Notes: generated by a model from the letters alone, not told the origin. DNA of 33,578 nucleotides from Campylobacteraceae bacterium (GCA_026996165.1 JALWMP010000169.1:1-33578), one strand, 5' to 3'. Positions 8,411 to 16,521 are shown, numbered from the stretch's first letter. Numbers and translations are program-made.

Positions 8411-9483
8411 ATTAGCCTCTTTACCAAAGAGAAAAATTTAGAAGCAAAGTAAAAAAGTCCTAAAAATATAATTCCATAAAGTATTGAGTTTGGAATATTT
8501 TTTAGCAGATAGTTAAATAATGAGTTAAGATTTCCTTTATAGGTTGTCTTGCTTAAGTTAGAATAAAATCCAACACGTTTCATAAACTTTGCCTCTCCCA
8601 TTTTTTTCAATCCTTTTAATCCATCTTCTCCATAAGTTGAAGCATGAATGAAACTTTTAGATGATGTATTAGGCATTATAGTAGCATATTTCAATGCACT
8701 GTTATTAGTGTTTAGTAATAGTATTGGGCTTTTTTTCCCAAAACGTGATGAAAAATTAGCTAGAGCTTGAAGCTCTTTGCTGTTTTTACTTATTTTTAAA
8801 ATATTGAGGGTTTGCTTTAGACCAACTTTGTTATACATTTTATATATAGGTTCAAGTAGAGTGTTTACTTTGTTTAACGACTTTGTCTCTTTTGCTACTT
8901 TTACATACTCAATTATTTTTTCTTGTAACCAGTGTGGAATCTTGTTAACTTTTTTACCATACTTTAAAACAGAGATAGAGGTTTTAATAGGAGCTGTTGC
9001 TCCTGCACTATATAGCGTTGTTGCTGAGGCTATAAGTCCTAATGAAGAGAGAGCAACAATCAAAGAGTCTACCTCTTTCCCATTTGCATAGTTTGACCCT
9101 TGAATAGAAAGGTCACGAATATCACCAATAACTAAAAAATCAGAAGCAATAGCAGATATACGTCCAATATCTTCGTCACTCTCTCCTTTTACAATACCCT
9201 CTATGAACTTTTCCGTCTTATATTTAGAGGAGTTACGCTTTTGTTTAATAAGTTTTAGTAGCAGTTTTGCTTTTGGGTTCTCTTTAACATAAGGTTCATT
9301 CATAAAAAAAGAGAGATACTCCTCTGCTTCGGCATATTTCTTCTCTACAACAAGTTTTTCTGTATGGGGAATAGGGTTAATATGGACTAGAGTACTGTAG
9401 TCAAATACTCTTCGCTCTTGAAGTATAAGTAGAGAACCTATAGTTAAGAGCAGTATAAAAACAGGCGTAAATAGTTTAAGCAT
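8407..9483 (-). CDS. unrecognised membrane protein with N- and C-terminal anchors
   Basis: I do not recognise this 358-residue protein. It has an N-terminal membrane segment (about residues 5-21), a short helical region with repeated AEEY and KENPKAKLLLKLIKQ patterns, a block GDIRDLSIQGSNYANGKEVD followed by a hydrophobic, glycine- and alanine-rich stretch (about residues 145-170) and a C-terminal membrane helix (about 333-352). The long middle and C-terminal parts are mostly charged and helical. GGAGG precedes the ATG by six bases, a strong site for this window. It lies 28 bp after ftsY in the same direction, so the two are probably co-transcribed. Its stop overlaps that of the beta-helix gene on the other strand by four bases. 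Confidence 0.75.
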   Translation of the reverse strand: MLKLFTPVFILLLTIGSLLILQERRVFDYSTLVHINPIPHTEKLVVEKKYAEAEEYLSFFMNEPYVKENPKAKLLLKLIKQKRNSSKYKTEKFIEGIVKGESDEDIGRISAIASDFLVIGDIRDLSIQGSNYANGKEVDSLIVALSSLGLIASATTLYSAGATAPIKTSISVLKYGKKVNKIPHWLQEKIIEYVKVAKETKSLNKVNTLLEPIYKMYNKVGLKQTLNILKISKNSKELQALANFSSRFGKKSPILLLNTNNSALKYATIMPNTSSKSFIHASTYGEDGLKGLKKMGEAKFMKRVGFYSNLSKTTYKGNLNSLFNYLLKNIPNSILYGIIFLGLFYFASKFFSLVKRLI

Positions 9484-9511
9484 TTAAGCCTCCTAAAAAA
9501 GAGAAAATGTT

Positions 9512-10381
9512 TTAGATAAAAATCTCATCTAAAATGGTATTGACATAATCATTAGCTTTAAATCTTATGAGGTCATCAGGTTGTTCACCTGTTCCTATAA
9601 AATATATAGGCATCTTAAGCTCATGTGCAATAGATAAAACAGAACCACCTTTAGCCGTTCCATCTAGTTTGGTGATAATTATACCATCTATTCCTATCAT
9701 TTCGTTAAAAATCTTAGCTTGATTAATACTAGAGCTACCTTGAGTTCCATCTAAAATGAGCATTTTTCGGTGTGGAGCTTCTTTCATTGCTTTGTTTGCA
9801 ATACGAACCATCTTTTTAAGCTCTTCTCCTAAATTGGTTTGAGTATGTAGCCTACCTGCTGTATCTATAAGTACATGGTCAATATTTTTTGCTTTTGCAG
9901 AGGCAATAGTGTCGAAAACAACAGCAGATGGATCATGCCCTTGTCTAGTTGAAACAATAGGGACATTTAATTTATTTGCCCAACGAGTTAGTTGCTCTAT
10001 TGCTGCTGCACGGAATGTATCTGCAGCACCTAAGAGTACTGTTTTATTGTTTTTTTGAAGATGACGAGCTAGTTTTGCAATAGTTGTTGTTTTTCCTGCA
10101 CCATTAACACCAATAATCATATCAACAAAAGGAGATACTTCTAAATCATCTTTCCAATCTACTTTATATTGGAAGACTGAAATAAGAGCATTATAGGCAT
10201 GGATTCTAGTAATTGTATTTGGTAAATTTTCTAATAGCTCTTCAATAAGTGCATAGTTAACATCTGCTTCTAAAAGAATCTCTTCAAACTCATCTTGAGT
10301 AATTTTTTTCTTTTTTTCAACCGCAACCTCTTTAATAGCATTGTTTGTTTTTTTAAAAACTTTTTTTAGTAAATTAAACAT
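9512..10381 (-). CDS. ftsY: signal recognition particle receptor FtsY
   Basis: FtsY is the membrane-associated GTPase that docks the signal recognition particle and its ribosome at the SecYEG translocon. The helical N domain covers residues 1-80 and the GTPase G domain follows: GVNGAGKTTT (91-100), DTFRAA (121-126), DTAGR (173-177) and TKLDGTAKGG (237-246). At 289 residues it lacks the long acidic N-terminal extension of the E. coli protein, as other short FtsY proteins do. The ATG is 12 bp from the thioredoxin-like gene upstream, and a membrane protein gene follows in the same direction. The identification is secure. Confidence 0.97.
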   Translation of the reverse strand: MFNLLKKVFKKTNNAIKEVAVEKKKKITQDEFEEILLEADVNYALIEELLENLPNTITRIHAYNALISVFQYKVDWKDDLEVSPFVDMIIGVNGAGKTTTIAKLARHLQKNNKTVLLGAADTFRAAAIEQLTRWANKLNVPIVSTRQGHDPSAVVFDTIASAKAKNIDHVLIDTAGRLHTQTNLGEELKKMVRIANKAMKEAPHRKMLILDGTQGSSSINQAKIFNEMIGIDGIIITKLDGTAKGGSVLSIAHELKMPIYFIGTGEQPDDLIRFKANDYVNTILDEIFI

Positions 10382-10393
10382 TATTGACCTTAA

Positions 10394-11023
10394 TTAATTA
10401 TTTATTTTTTCGAGAACTTGTTTAATGTCACTCTCTATCATCTCTTCAGGCATCATACCTTCATAATGTGTAAAGTATTTCCCATTTACAAAAAGAATCA
10501 TTAATGGTAGCGGAAACTCTCTTGTAAGACCTAGTTTAGGAGTAATAAAGTGTGCAAATTTAAGGTTTTCTTTTTGATTACTTGCAATAAAAAAACCTAC
10601 TTTTTGAGAAATGGTAAACTTTTTTAACTTCTCATCAGAACAGTCATCACTAACTAATGCAGAGAGTATAAAAAGATGTTTTTTAAACTTTTTTTGCAAA
10701 TTGCTTAGGTGTGGAATCTCTCCTCTACAAGGTGGACACCATGTTGCAAAAAAAGTAACCATTATGATAGGTTGTTTAATATTTGAAAAATGGTAAACAT
10801 CATCTTTTATATGTAGTGTTGTTGTATGATTTTTTAAATCTTGAAAAGTAAATTTATACTCTTGTGAAGATGCTTTATGAGAAATTTCTGTTTTTTGGAC
10901 TACTTTTTCAGAAATTTTTTGTTTTGTCTCTATGTTGCTATCTTTTTTAGTCTCTTTTTTTTCTTCATTACTACAAGATATAAAGAGAAAAGCGATTAAT
11001 ATTAAATATAATGTCTTTTTCAT
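10394..11023 (-). CDS. TlpA/ResA-like thioredoxin-fold lipoprotein
   Basis: The 209-residue product begins with a lipoprotein signal peptide ending in FISC (Cys17), followed by a lysine- and glutamate-rich linker to about residue 55 and a thioredoxin domain. The active site is W-C-P-P-C (Cys96 and Cys99), and the later FPLPLMILFVNGKYF carries the expected cis-proline region. Proteins of this type reduce or exchange disulfides in the periplasm, for example in cytochrome c maturation, and this one should be lipid-anchored. It lies 12 bp before ftsY and is the first gene of that minus-strand unit. No cytochrome maturation gene is nearby, so the partner is unknown. No good Shine-Dalgarno sequence precedes the ATG. 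Confidence 0.88.
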   Translation of the reverse strand: MKKTLYLILIAFLFISCSNEEKKETKKDSNIETKQKISEKVVQKTEISHKASSQEYKFTFQDLKNHTTTLHIKDDVYHFSNIKQPIIMVTFFATWCPPCRGEIPHLSNLQKKFKKHLFILSALVSDDCSDEKLKKFTISQKVGFFIASNQKENLKFAHFITPKLGLTREFPLPLMILFVNGKYFTHYEGMMPEEMIESDIKQVLEKINN

Positions 11024-11089
11024 TTTAAATTTATGTTCTTTTATAAGTAAATTTTGGTGATTATATCAAAAAAATATAAAGTAGATGAT

Positions 11090-11653
11090 ATGGATAAAAC
11101 AACTTTTAGAAAAATTTGTATAGAAAAGGCAAAACGTAGAAAAAATATTCATACCTATAAGAGAGATAAATTAATAAATAGAAGACTCTATAGATATATA
11201 AATAAAATAAAAGCAAATAGTATAATGCTTTATATACCATTAAAAATAGAAGTTAATATATATAACTTAATTAACAACTTGAGAAAAGAGAAAAAAGTTG
11301 TTTTAGTGCCATTTATGGAAGGTGAAAGCTTTAGCTTGGTAAAATATAGACTGCCTTTAAAGAAAAAACAATTTGGTGTAAAAGAACCTAAGAATTCAAA
11401 TAGATATAAAAATAAGATAGATTTAGCAATAGTTCCTATAATTGGGACAGATAGAACTTTACGAAGAGTTGGTTTTGGTAAAGGTTTTTATGATAGATTT
11501 TTTGAAAAAAATCATAAAAATATTAATAAAATTTTATTTGTAGGTCGAGAATATTGTGTCTCATCTGAAGTCATTACTGATGACCATGATGTTAAGGGAG
11601 ATTTCTATATAACACCAAAAAATAGTGTTTTTAAAAGAAAATCAAGGATTTAA
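11090..11653 (+). CDS. 5-formyltetrahydrofolate cyclo-ligase
   Basis: The enzyme converts 5-formyl-THF and ATP to 5,10-methenyl-THF, returning a stored folate to one-carbon metabolism. The N terminus DKTTFRKICIEKAKRRK, the central YIPLKIEVN and GVKEP, and the late VGFGKGFYDRFF with its conserved G-x-G-K-G-x-YDR block all match the family. I chose the ATG at 11090 (187 residues), which fits the family N terminus, over TTG 11054 and GTG 11057, which add a dozen unmatched residues. The upstream DNA shows no strong ribosome-binding site, and TATAAA at 11075-11080 lies close to the ATG, so the mRNA leader may be very short. It is first in a run ending with cmoB. Confidence 0.88.
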   Translation: MDKTTFRKICIEKAKRRKNIHTYKRDKLINRRLYRYINKIKANSIMLYIPLKIEVNIYNLINNLRKEKKVVLVPFMEGESFSLVKYRLPLKKKQFGVKEPKNSNRYKNKIDLAIVPIIGTDRTLRRVGFGKGFYDRFFEKNHKNINKILFVGREYCVSSEVITDDHDVKGDFYITPKNSVFKRKSRI

Positions 11654-11655
11654 GG

Positions 11656-11669
11656 CTCCTTAGAAGGAG
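11656..11669 (+). promoter_or_regulatory. hairpin holding the rny ribosome-binding site
   Basis: CTCCTT at 11656-11661 is the exact complement of AAGGAG at 11664-11669, the Shine-Dalgarno sequence of rny. Allowing a four-base loop, five mostly G/C pairs can form and would hide the site. It lies directly after the stop of the upstream gene. It may tie rny translation to ribosomes finishing the cyclo-ligase gene. Confidence 0.45.
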
Positions 11670-11674
11670 AAAAA

Positions 11675-13198
11675 ATGACTGAACATATATTGTTATTTAT
11701 ACTTGCTGCTCTTTTTGGAGTGGGGGTTACTTATCTCTTTATGAAGAGTGCAAATAAAAAGCAGTTTCATCATTTAGAGAGTGAAGCAAAAGCAAAAGCA
11801 TCAGCTATTGAGTATGAAGCTGAACACTTATTATATGAAGCAGAAGTAAAGATAAAAGAGCAAGAGGTTACTTTAGATAGAAAGTTTCAGGATAAAGAGA
11901 TAGAATTAATTAAGCAACAAACTGAACTTGATTTAGAGAGAAAATCTTTACGAAAAAAAGAGAAAGAACTTTTTAAAATTCGTAAAAATTTAGAGAAAAA
12001 AGAGAAGGTTTTAGAGTCACTAGAGGAGCAAAAACGCTCTGAAATTGAAAAGACAATTCGACTTCTTGAAAAGAGTGCTTCTATGACAAAAGAGGAGGCA
12101 AAAAAGTATCTTTTAGATGAGCTTCGTACTGAATCTAAATTAGAGTTGGCCTTAACGATGAAACGTTATGAAAAAGAGGCTCGTGCAGAGGCAAAGAGAA
12201 GAGCAGATTATATTTTAGCTCAAGCTGTTACTCGTTATGCTGGTGAGTTTGCAGGTGAGCGTCTTATCAATATTATCAATCTTCCAAGTGATGAACATAA
12301 GGGTCGTATTATTGGTAGAGAAGGACGTAATATTAAGAGTTTAGAGAAACTTTTAGGAGTAGATATTATAATAGATGAGACTCCTGGCGTTATTATTGTG
12401 AGTAATTTTAATCTCTATCGACGTGCAATCGCTACAAAAACTATTGAACTTTTAGTAGCTGATGGGCGTATTCACCCTGGTCGAATTGAAGAGGTTCATA
12501 CCAAAGTTGAGGCTGAGTTTGAACAGAAAATCTTAGAAGATGGTGAAAATATTGTAGTAGAGTTAGGTCTTCTTCCTATGAGTGAAGAGTTAATGAGACT
12601 TATTGGTCGTTTGCGTTATCGTGCAAGTTATGGTCAAAATGCGTTAGCACACACTTTAGAGGTAGCAAAACTAGCAGCCATTATGGCAGCAGAGATGGAT
12701 GGAGATGAAAAGTTGGCACTAAGAGCAGGACTTCTTCATGATATTGGTAAAGCTCTTACTCAAGAGGTAGGAGGAAATCATGTTGACCTTGGTGTAGAGG
12801 TTTGTCGTAGAAACAATGAACACCCAACTGTTATAAATGCTATCTATGCTCACCATGGACATGAAGAGCCAGATGGTGTTGAATCTGCAGCTGTTTGTGC
12901 TGCTGATGTATTAAGTGCAACAAGACCAGGAGCAAGAAGAGAAGTGCTTGAAAGTTTTGTTAAACGTGTAAAAGATATAGAAGAGATAGCACTTTCAAAA
13001 AAAGGTGTTATAGATGCTTATGCTATCAATGCAGGTAGAGAGATAAGAGTTTTTGTTGATGCAGGTAAAATTGATGATGCTAATGTCTATATTTTATCTA
13101 AAGAGATTGCTAAAGATATAGAGAATAAGGTACAATATCCTGGCGAAATAAAAGTAAATGTTATTCGTGAAAAAAGGGAAATTCAATATGCAAGGTAA
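11675..13198 (+). CDS. rny: ribonuclease Y
   Basis: RNase Y is a membrane-anchored endoribonuclease that starts mRNA decay. At 507 residues it has the usual layout: one N-terminal membrane helix (about 4-22), a long charged coiled coil (about 30-165), a KH RNA-binding domain (around 200-260, with GRIIGREGRNIKSLEKLLGV) and a C-terminal HD domain with HTLEVAKLAA and the metal pair His355-Asp356 in LLHDIGKAL. AAGGAG lies five bases before the ATG but is part of a small hairpin. It sits between 5-formyl-THF cyclo-ligase and a small unknown gene, 21 bp and 6 bp away. Its presence together with a Gram-negative envelope fits Campylobacterota. Confidence 0.96.
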   Translation: MTEHILLFILAALFGVGVTYLFMKSANKKQFHHLESEAKAKASAIEYEAEHLLYEAEVKIKEQEVTLDRKFQDKEIELIKQQTELDLERKSLRKKEKELFKIRKNLEKKEKVLESLEEQKRSEIEKTIRLLEKSASMTKEEAKKYLLDELRTESKLELALTMKRYEKEARAEAKRRADYILAQAVTRYAGEFAGERLINIINLPSDEHKGRIIGREGRNIKSLEKLLGVDIIIDETPGVIIVSNFNLYRRAIATKTIELLVADGRIHPGRIEEVHTKVEAEFEQKILEDGENIVVELGLLPMSEELMRLIGRLRYRASYGQNALAHTLEVAKLAAIMAAEMDGDEKLALRAGLLHDIGKALTQEVGGNHVDLGVEVCRRNNEHPTVINAIYAHHGHEEPDGVESAAVCAADVLSATRPGARREVLESFVKRVKDIEEIALSKKGVIDAYAINAGREIRVFVDAGKIDDANVYILSKEIAKDIENKVQYPGEIKVNVIREKREIQYAR

Positions 13199-13204
13199 GG
13201 TTAA

Positions 13205-13504
13205 ATGGTAATGGATAATTCTAATAAAATAGAAGCACATATGACAATGGAAGAGCGTTATGAAGTACTTAGTTTAGTTTTTAAAAATGATGAAAAAACA
13301 ACTAATGAAATATTTTTAGCGATAGATAAAATAAAAGAGAATACAGATATGAATCCTCTTATATGTGAAAGAATTTTTAAAGATAAAGAAGATTTTCATA
13401 CTATTGCAGTAGAATTTCATGATGATGTTCATCGAGTAGGTGGAATTTTTTTTACAGAACTTCTTAAAGAATTAAAGATAGATAAATGTGAGAGTGATAT
13501 ATGA
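13205..13504 (+). CDS. small hypothetical protein
   Basis: I do not recognise this acidic protein of 99 residues (97 if the second ATG at 13211 is used). It has no signal peptide or membrane segment. The N-terminal half contains TMEERYEVLSLVFKNDEKTT, which looks helical; the C-terminal half is rich in Asp, His and Glu (FHTIAVEFHDDVHRVGGIFF). The gene starts 6 bp after rny and overlaps the cyclophilin gene by ATGA, so it belongs to this operon and is very probably translated. The clustered His, Asp and Glu residues could bind a metal, but that is only a suggestion. Confidence 0.75.
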   Translation: MVMDNSNKIEAHMTMEERYEVLSLVFKNDEKTTNEIFLAIDKIKENTDMNPLICERIFKDKEDFHTIAVEFHDDVHRVGGIFFTELLKELKIDKCESDI

Positions 13505-14115
13505 GAAGATTAGTTTTAACACTATTAACGATTGGATTATTGGTATTAAGTGGATGCAATTCAAAAGAAGCAAAAGAGAGTATATCTGCTGTAACAACTC
13601 AAACAGCTAATATATCTCAGTCAAATACAACAGTAGCAAATAAAGAGGGAGAGGTCGTTACCTTAAAAACAAATCAAGGGGATATTACTCTTAAAATGTT
13701 TCCTAAAGTTGCTCCTTTAGCTGTTGAAAACTTTGTAACTCATGCAAAAGATGGTTACTATGATGGTCTTATTTTTCATCGTGTTATTAAAGGTTTTATG
13801 ATTCAAGGTGGTGACCCAACAGGTACAGGACGAGGTGGTGAGTCTATTTGGCATAAAGAGTTTGTTAATGAGTATGCACCAAATGTAACCTTTGATAGAC
13901 CATTTTTACTAGCAATGGCAAACCATGGTCCAAACACCAACGGAAGTCAATTTTTTATTACAACTGTTCCTACAGAGTTCTTAAATGGAGGTTATACTAT
14001 TTTTGGTGAAGTAATCGCTGGAAAAGATGTTGTAAGAAAAATTGAAAATACAAAGACAGATAGTAACGATAGACCTATTACTAAGCAGACTATTTTAAAG
14101 GCTATTGTTAAATAA
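13501..14115 (+). CDS. cyclophilin-type peptidyl-prolyl cis-trans isomerase, lipoprotein
   Basis: This 204-residue protein has a lipoprotein signal peptide ending LSGC (Cys19), a linker of about 30 residues rich in Thr and Ser, and a cyclophilin domain from about residue 48. Family blocks are clear: FHRVIKGFMIQGGDPTGTGR, FLLAMANHGPNTNGSQFFIT and the late YTIFGEVIAG. The catalytic arginine of FHRV and the QFF segment are present. It should speed proline isomerisation of proteins at the periplasmic face of a membrane. The first base of its ATG overlaps the stop of the small gene before it, and cmoB begins 2 bp after it. Confidence 0.93.
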   Translation: MRRLVLTLLTIGLLVLSGCNSKEAKESISAVTTQTANISQSNTTVANKEGEVVTLKTNQGDITLKMFPKVAPLAVENFVTHAKDGYYDGLIFHRVIKGFMIQGGDPTGTGRGGESIWHKEFVNEYAPNVTFDRPFLLAMANHGPNTNGSQFFITTVPTEFLNGGYTIFGEVIAGKDVVRKIENTKTDSNDRPITKQTILKAIVK

Positions 14116-14117
14116 CA

Positions 14118-15035
14118 ATGCAAAGAATTGATTTAAATAAACTACGTCAAGAGCGTTTACGCTGTCTTGAGTGGAAAAATATTAAACCTCTTTGGGAGGC
14201 AATAGCCTCTCTTCCTACTCCAAATAGTGTCAATATTATACTTAATAGCACTGTAGAGATACTTCCTGATAATTTAACAACTAAAGATGAAGAGTTTATC
14301 TACACTACAGCTAAGAAGTTGCATCCATGGAGAAAAGGACCTTTTCAAATCTCTAAAACTTTTATAGATACTGAATGGAGAAGTTATATAAAATATGATT
14401 TACTTCGTCCTCATTTTAACTTAAAAGATAAAATAGTAGGAGATATTGGTTGTAACAATGGATACTATCTATTTAGAATGATGGAAGATAATCCTAAAAA
14501 ACTTATAGGTTTTGACCCTTCTGCAATAACCTACTGTCAATTTCATTTTTTAAATCATTTTATACAGAGTAATATTAAGTATGAACTCTTAGGTGTAGAG
14601 CATTTAGAATATTATGAACATAAATTTGATATTTTATTTTGTCTAGGAGTACTATATCATAGAGCTGACCCTATAGGGACATTAAAGTCACTCTTTAAAG
14701 GTTTAAATGTAGGTGGAGAGCTTATTTTAGATACCTTTATGATAGATGGTGAAGATGAGGTCTGTTTAACTCCTCGTAATAGATACTCAAAAATGGCAAA
14801 TATCTATTTTATACCAACTGTTAATGCTTTAAAAAATTGGTGTTATAGAGCAGGTTTTGAAGAGTTAGAGGTTTTAAGTATTGTTAAAACAGACTCTACA
14901 GAACAGAGAAAAACAGAGTGGATTAATACACAGTCTTTAGATGATTTTTTAGACAAAGAGAATCAAAATAGAACAGTAGAGGGTTATCCTGCACCTAAAA
15001 GAGTATATTTAAAGGCAAAAAAGTTAAAAAAATAG
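14118..15035 (+). CDS. cmoB: tRNA U34 carboxymethyltransferase CmoB
   Basis: CmoB transfers a carboxymethyl group from carboxy-SAM to 5-hydroxyuridine at wobble position 34 of several tRNAs, giving cmo5U. The 305-residue protein starts RLRCLEWKNIKPLWEAIASL, has HPWRKGPF and TEWRSYIKYD, then the SAM-binding motif GDIGCNNGYYLFRMM, and later FCLGVLYHRADPIGTLKSL and LILDTFMIDG, all typical of CmoB. It is a little shorter than the E. coli protein (about 323). It starts 2 bp after the cyclophilin gene and is last in this operon. CmoA, which makes carboxy-SAM, is not in the window. No strong terminator was identified downstream. Confidence 0.95.
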   Translation: MQRIDLNKLRQERLRCLEWKNIKPLWEAIASLPTPNSVNIILNSTVEILPDNLTTKDEEFIYTTAKKLHPWRKGPFQISKTFIDTEWRSYIKYDLLRPHFNLKDKIVGDIGCNNGYYLFRMMEDNPKKLIGFDPSAITYCQFHFLNHFIQSNIKYELLGVEHLEYYEHKFDILFCLGVLYHRADPIGTLKSLFKGLNVGGELILDTFMIDGEDEVCLTPRNRYSKMANIYFIPTVNALKNWCYRAGFEELEVLSIVKTDSTEQRKTEWINTQSLDDFLDKENQNRTVEGYPAPKRVYLKAKKLKK

Positions 15036-15182
15036 CCACAAAATGTAAAAAAAATATCAAAAGCTTTAAAAATAAGGTATAATTAAACAAGTATAAGTCT
15101 TTTAGATAGATATTTAAAACTTACAAAATAATATTATTATATTGTTAAAAAAATATTTTATTTTCAAATGAGTTTAATTTGA

Positions 15183-15188
15183 TATAAC
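15183..15188 (+). promoter_or_regulatory. candidate -10 box for hsrA
   Basis: TATAAC lies in the 184-bp gap before hsrA, after T-rich DNA (TTTAATTTGA). It predicts a start near 15195 and a leader of about 25 nt with AGGAT just before the ATG. No clear -35 is visible. Confidence 0.35.
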
Positions 15189-15219
15189 TATTTTTTAATA
15201 AAAAAGATATAGGATAAAG

Positions 15220-15894
15220 ATGAGAATATTAACCATTGGGTTTGATGATGACTTTATTAAAAAGTTAGAGTTTGAACTGGAAAAATATTTTATCTGTATC
15301 GTTGATTCTGCAAGAGATTTGTATGATGCAACCAACTTTACAGACTTTCGACATTATGAGTTAATTATTATTGTTGATGAAGGTGAAAAGTATACCTTAG
15401 AGAAGTATAGCAATGAAGTTAAAAAGAAAAAGAGGGAAACTAAAATAATTGTTGTAACTCCTAATGAAAAAAATCAAATAGAACTTTTCTCTTTAGGTGT
15501 AGATGATGTTATTGTTAACTTTATTGACTCTCCAGAGGTTATTGCTGTGAGAGTTTTATCAAATATGAGAAAACTTTTTGGAACAAAGATAGATGTTGGA
15601 AAATTAGTTATTGATATTACTAATAAAAAAATTGAGTATGATGACAAAATTGTCTCTTTAAATGGGAAAACATTTGATATTTTGGCATATTTAGCACTTC
15701 GTGAAGATAGAGTTTTCTCTAAAGATGAGATTATAAATGCTCTTTGGGAAGAGCCAGAATATGTTAGTGATAATACTGTTGAAGTAGCAATTAATCAAAT
15801 TAGAAAACGGTTAAAAAGTATTTTAGGATTTCAAGTTATTCATACTGTTAGACGAAGAGGATATAAGTTTTCTTATGAAAAAAATAACTCTTAA
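15220..15894 (+). CDS. hsrA: HsrA-like orphan response regulator with degenerate receiver
   Basis: The product of 224 residues has a receiver-like domain (1-115) and an OmpR/PhoB winged-helix DNA-binding domain (about 125-220). The C-terminal part, INALWEEPEYVSDNTVEVAI then TVRRRGYKFSY, closely resembles Helicobacter pylori HsrA (HP1043), an essential regulator that works without phosphorylation. The receiver supports this: the phospho-acceptor position holds Val52 (IIIVDEG), the acidic pair near the N terminus is displaced (ILTIGFDDD), and the conserved lysine is Asn100 (VIVNFID). No kinase gene is adjacent. Its stop codon overlaps that of the MBL gene on the other strand inside a palindrome. 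Homology to HsrA is inferred from memory. Confidence 0.85.
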   Translation: MRILTIGFDDDFIKKLEFELEKYFICIVDSARDLYDATNFTDFRHYELIIIVDEGEKYTLEKYSNEVKKKKRETKIIVVTPNEKNQIELFSLGVDDVIVNFIDSPEVIAVRVLSNMRKLFGTKIDVGKLVIDITNKKIEYDDKIVSLNGKTFDILAYLALREDRVFSKDEIINALWEEPEYVSDNTVEVAINQIRKRLKSILGFQVIHTVRRRGYKFSYEKNNS

Positions 15895-15905
15895 GAGTTA
15901 TTTTT
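15880..15905. terminator. bidirectional palindromic terminator over two stop codons
   Basis: These 26 bases form a perfect palindrome centred between 15892 and 15893 (AACTCTTAAGAGTT flanked by A and T runs). Read either way it gives a stem with a following U-run. The TAA of hsrA (15892-15894) and that of the MBL gene (15891-15893, minus strand) share its centre. Confidence 0.75.
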
Positions 15906-16496
15906 AACATAATCTATCCAAAGTGGTACTCTTTTTTGCTCTTTTTTTAGAGTTGTAGATACCCCATGTCCTGGATAGAGAGTAAAGTCTTCTTCTATTT
16001 GTATTACTTTTTCTAAACTTTTTATCATTGCTTCTCCAGAAGAGAATGGAAAATCCCATCTACCTATAGAACCTTCAAATAAAAAGTCACCAGAGAACCA
16101 AACATCCTCTATTTCTATTATTGAGTTTCCAGGAGTATGTCCTGCAAAGTGTCTATATTTAACTTTAATATTATCAATATATAGCTCTTCATCTCCATTT
16201 ACTAAATAGTCAGCTTTACTAGGAGGAGTATTTTGAACAAGTAGAGGTTTTTTTAACATAAATTCATCGTCTTTTTGAATATATATAGGAACTTTTAACT
16301 TCTCTTTTAGCTCTGCATTTGACCAAACATGGTCATAGTGTCCATGTGTGTTTAAAATAGCAATAGGATTTTTTGTATTTTTAATTACCCACTGTGTTGC
16401 ACCCATTCCTGGGTCAATAATTAAATCTTTATTGTCTATAGTGACAATATAGCAGTTGGTTTGGGTCTGTCCCATTGGTTGCATTTTTATTTTCAT
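15891..16496 (-). CDS. MBL-fold metallo-hydrolase (glyoxalase II-like)
   Basis: This 201-residue protein has the metallo-beta-lactamase fold. The metal ligands are visible in order: THGHYDH (51-56), FAGHTPGNS, FSGDFLF and YPGHG near the C terminus. It is shorter than classic glyoxalase II and resembles the single-domain hydroxyacylglutathione-hydrolase-like proteins common in bacteria, whose substrates are often unknown. AAAGGA precedes the ATG by about eight bases. It faces hsrA tail to tail with a four-base stop overlap and is divergent from the DUF455 gene with overlapping -10 boxes. The active site is intact, but the thioester or lactone it cleaves is not evident. Confidence 0.88.
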   Translation of the reverse strand: MKIKMQPMGQTQTNCYIVTIDNKDLIIDPGMGATQWVIKNTKNPIAILNTHGHYDHVWSNAELKEKLKVPIYIQKDDEFMLKKPLLVQNTPPSKADYLVNGDEELYIDNIKVKYRHFAGHTPGNSIIEIEDVWFSGDFLFEGSIGRWDFPFSSGEAMIKSLEKVIQIEEDFTLYPGHGVSTTLKKEQKRVPLWIDYVKNNS

Positions 16497-16521
16497 TTTG
16501 TAAATCCTTTGGTAAAAATAG

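Noticed and set aside
8777-9091. A 104-codon plus-strand frame
   Set aside because: It is antisense to the unknown gene at 8407-9483, which has a strong ribosome-binding site and membrane anchors; the antisense frame has no ribosome-binding site.
11054-11089. TTG/GTG starts for the 5-formyl-THF cyclo-ligase gene
   Set aside because: They add about a dozen residues that do not match the family N terminus; the ATG at 11090 begins DKTTFRK, the usual start.
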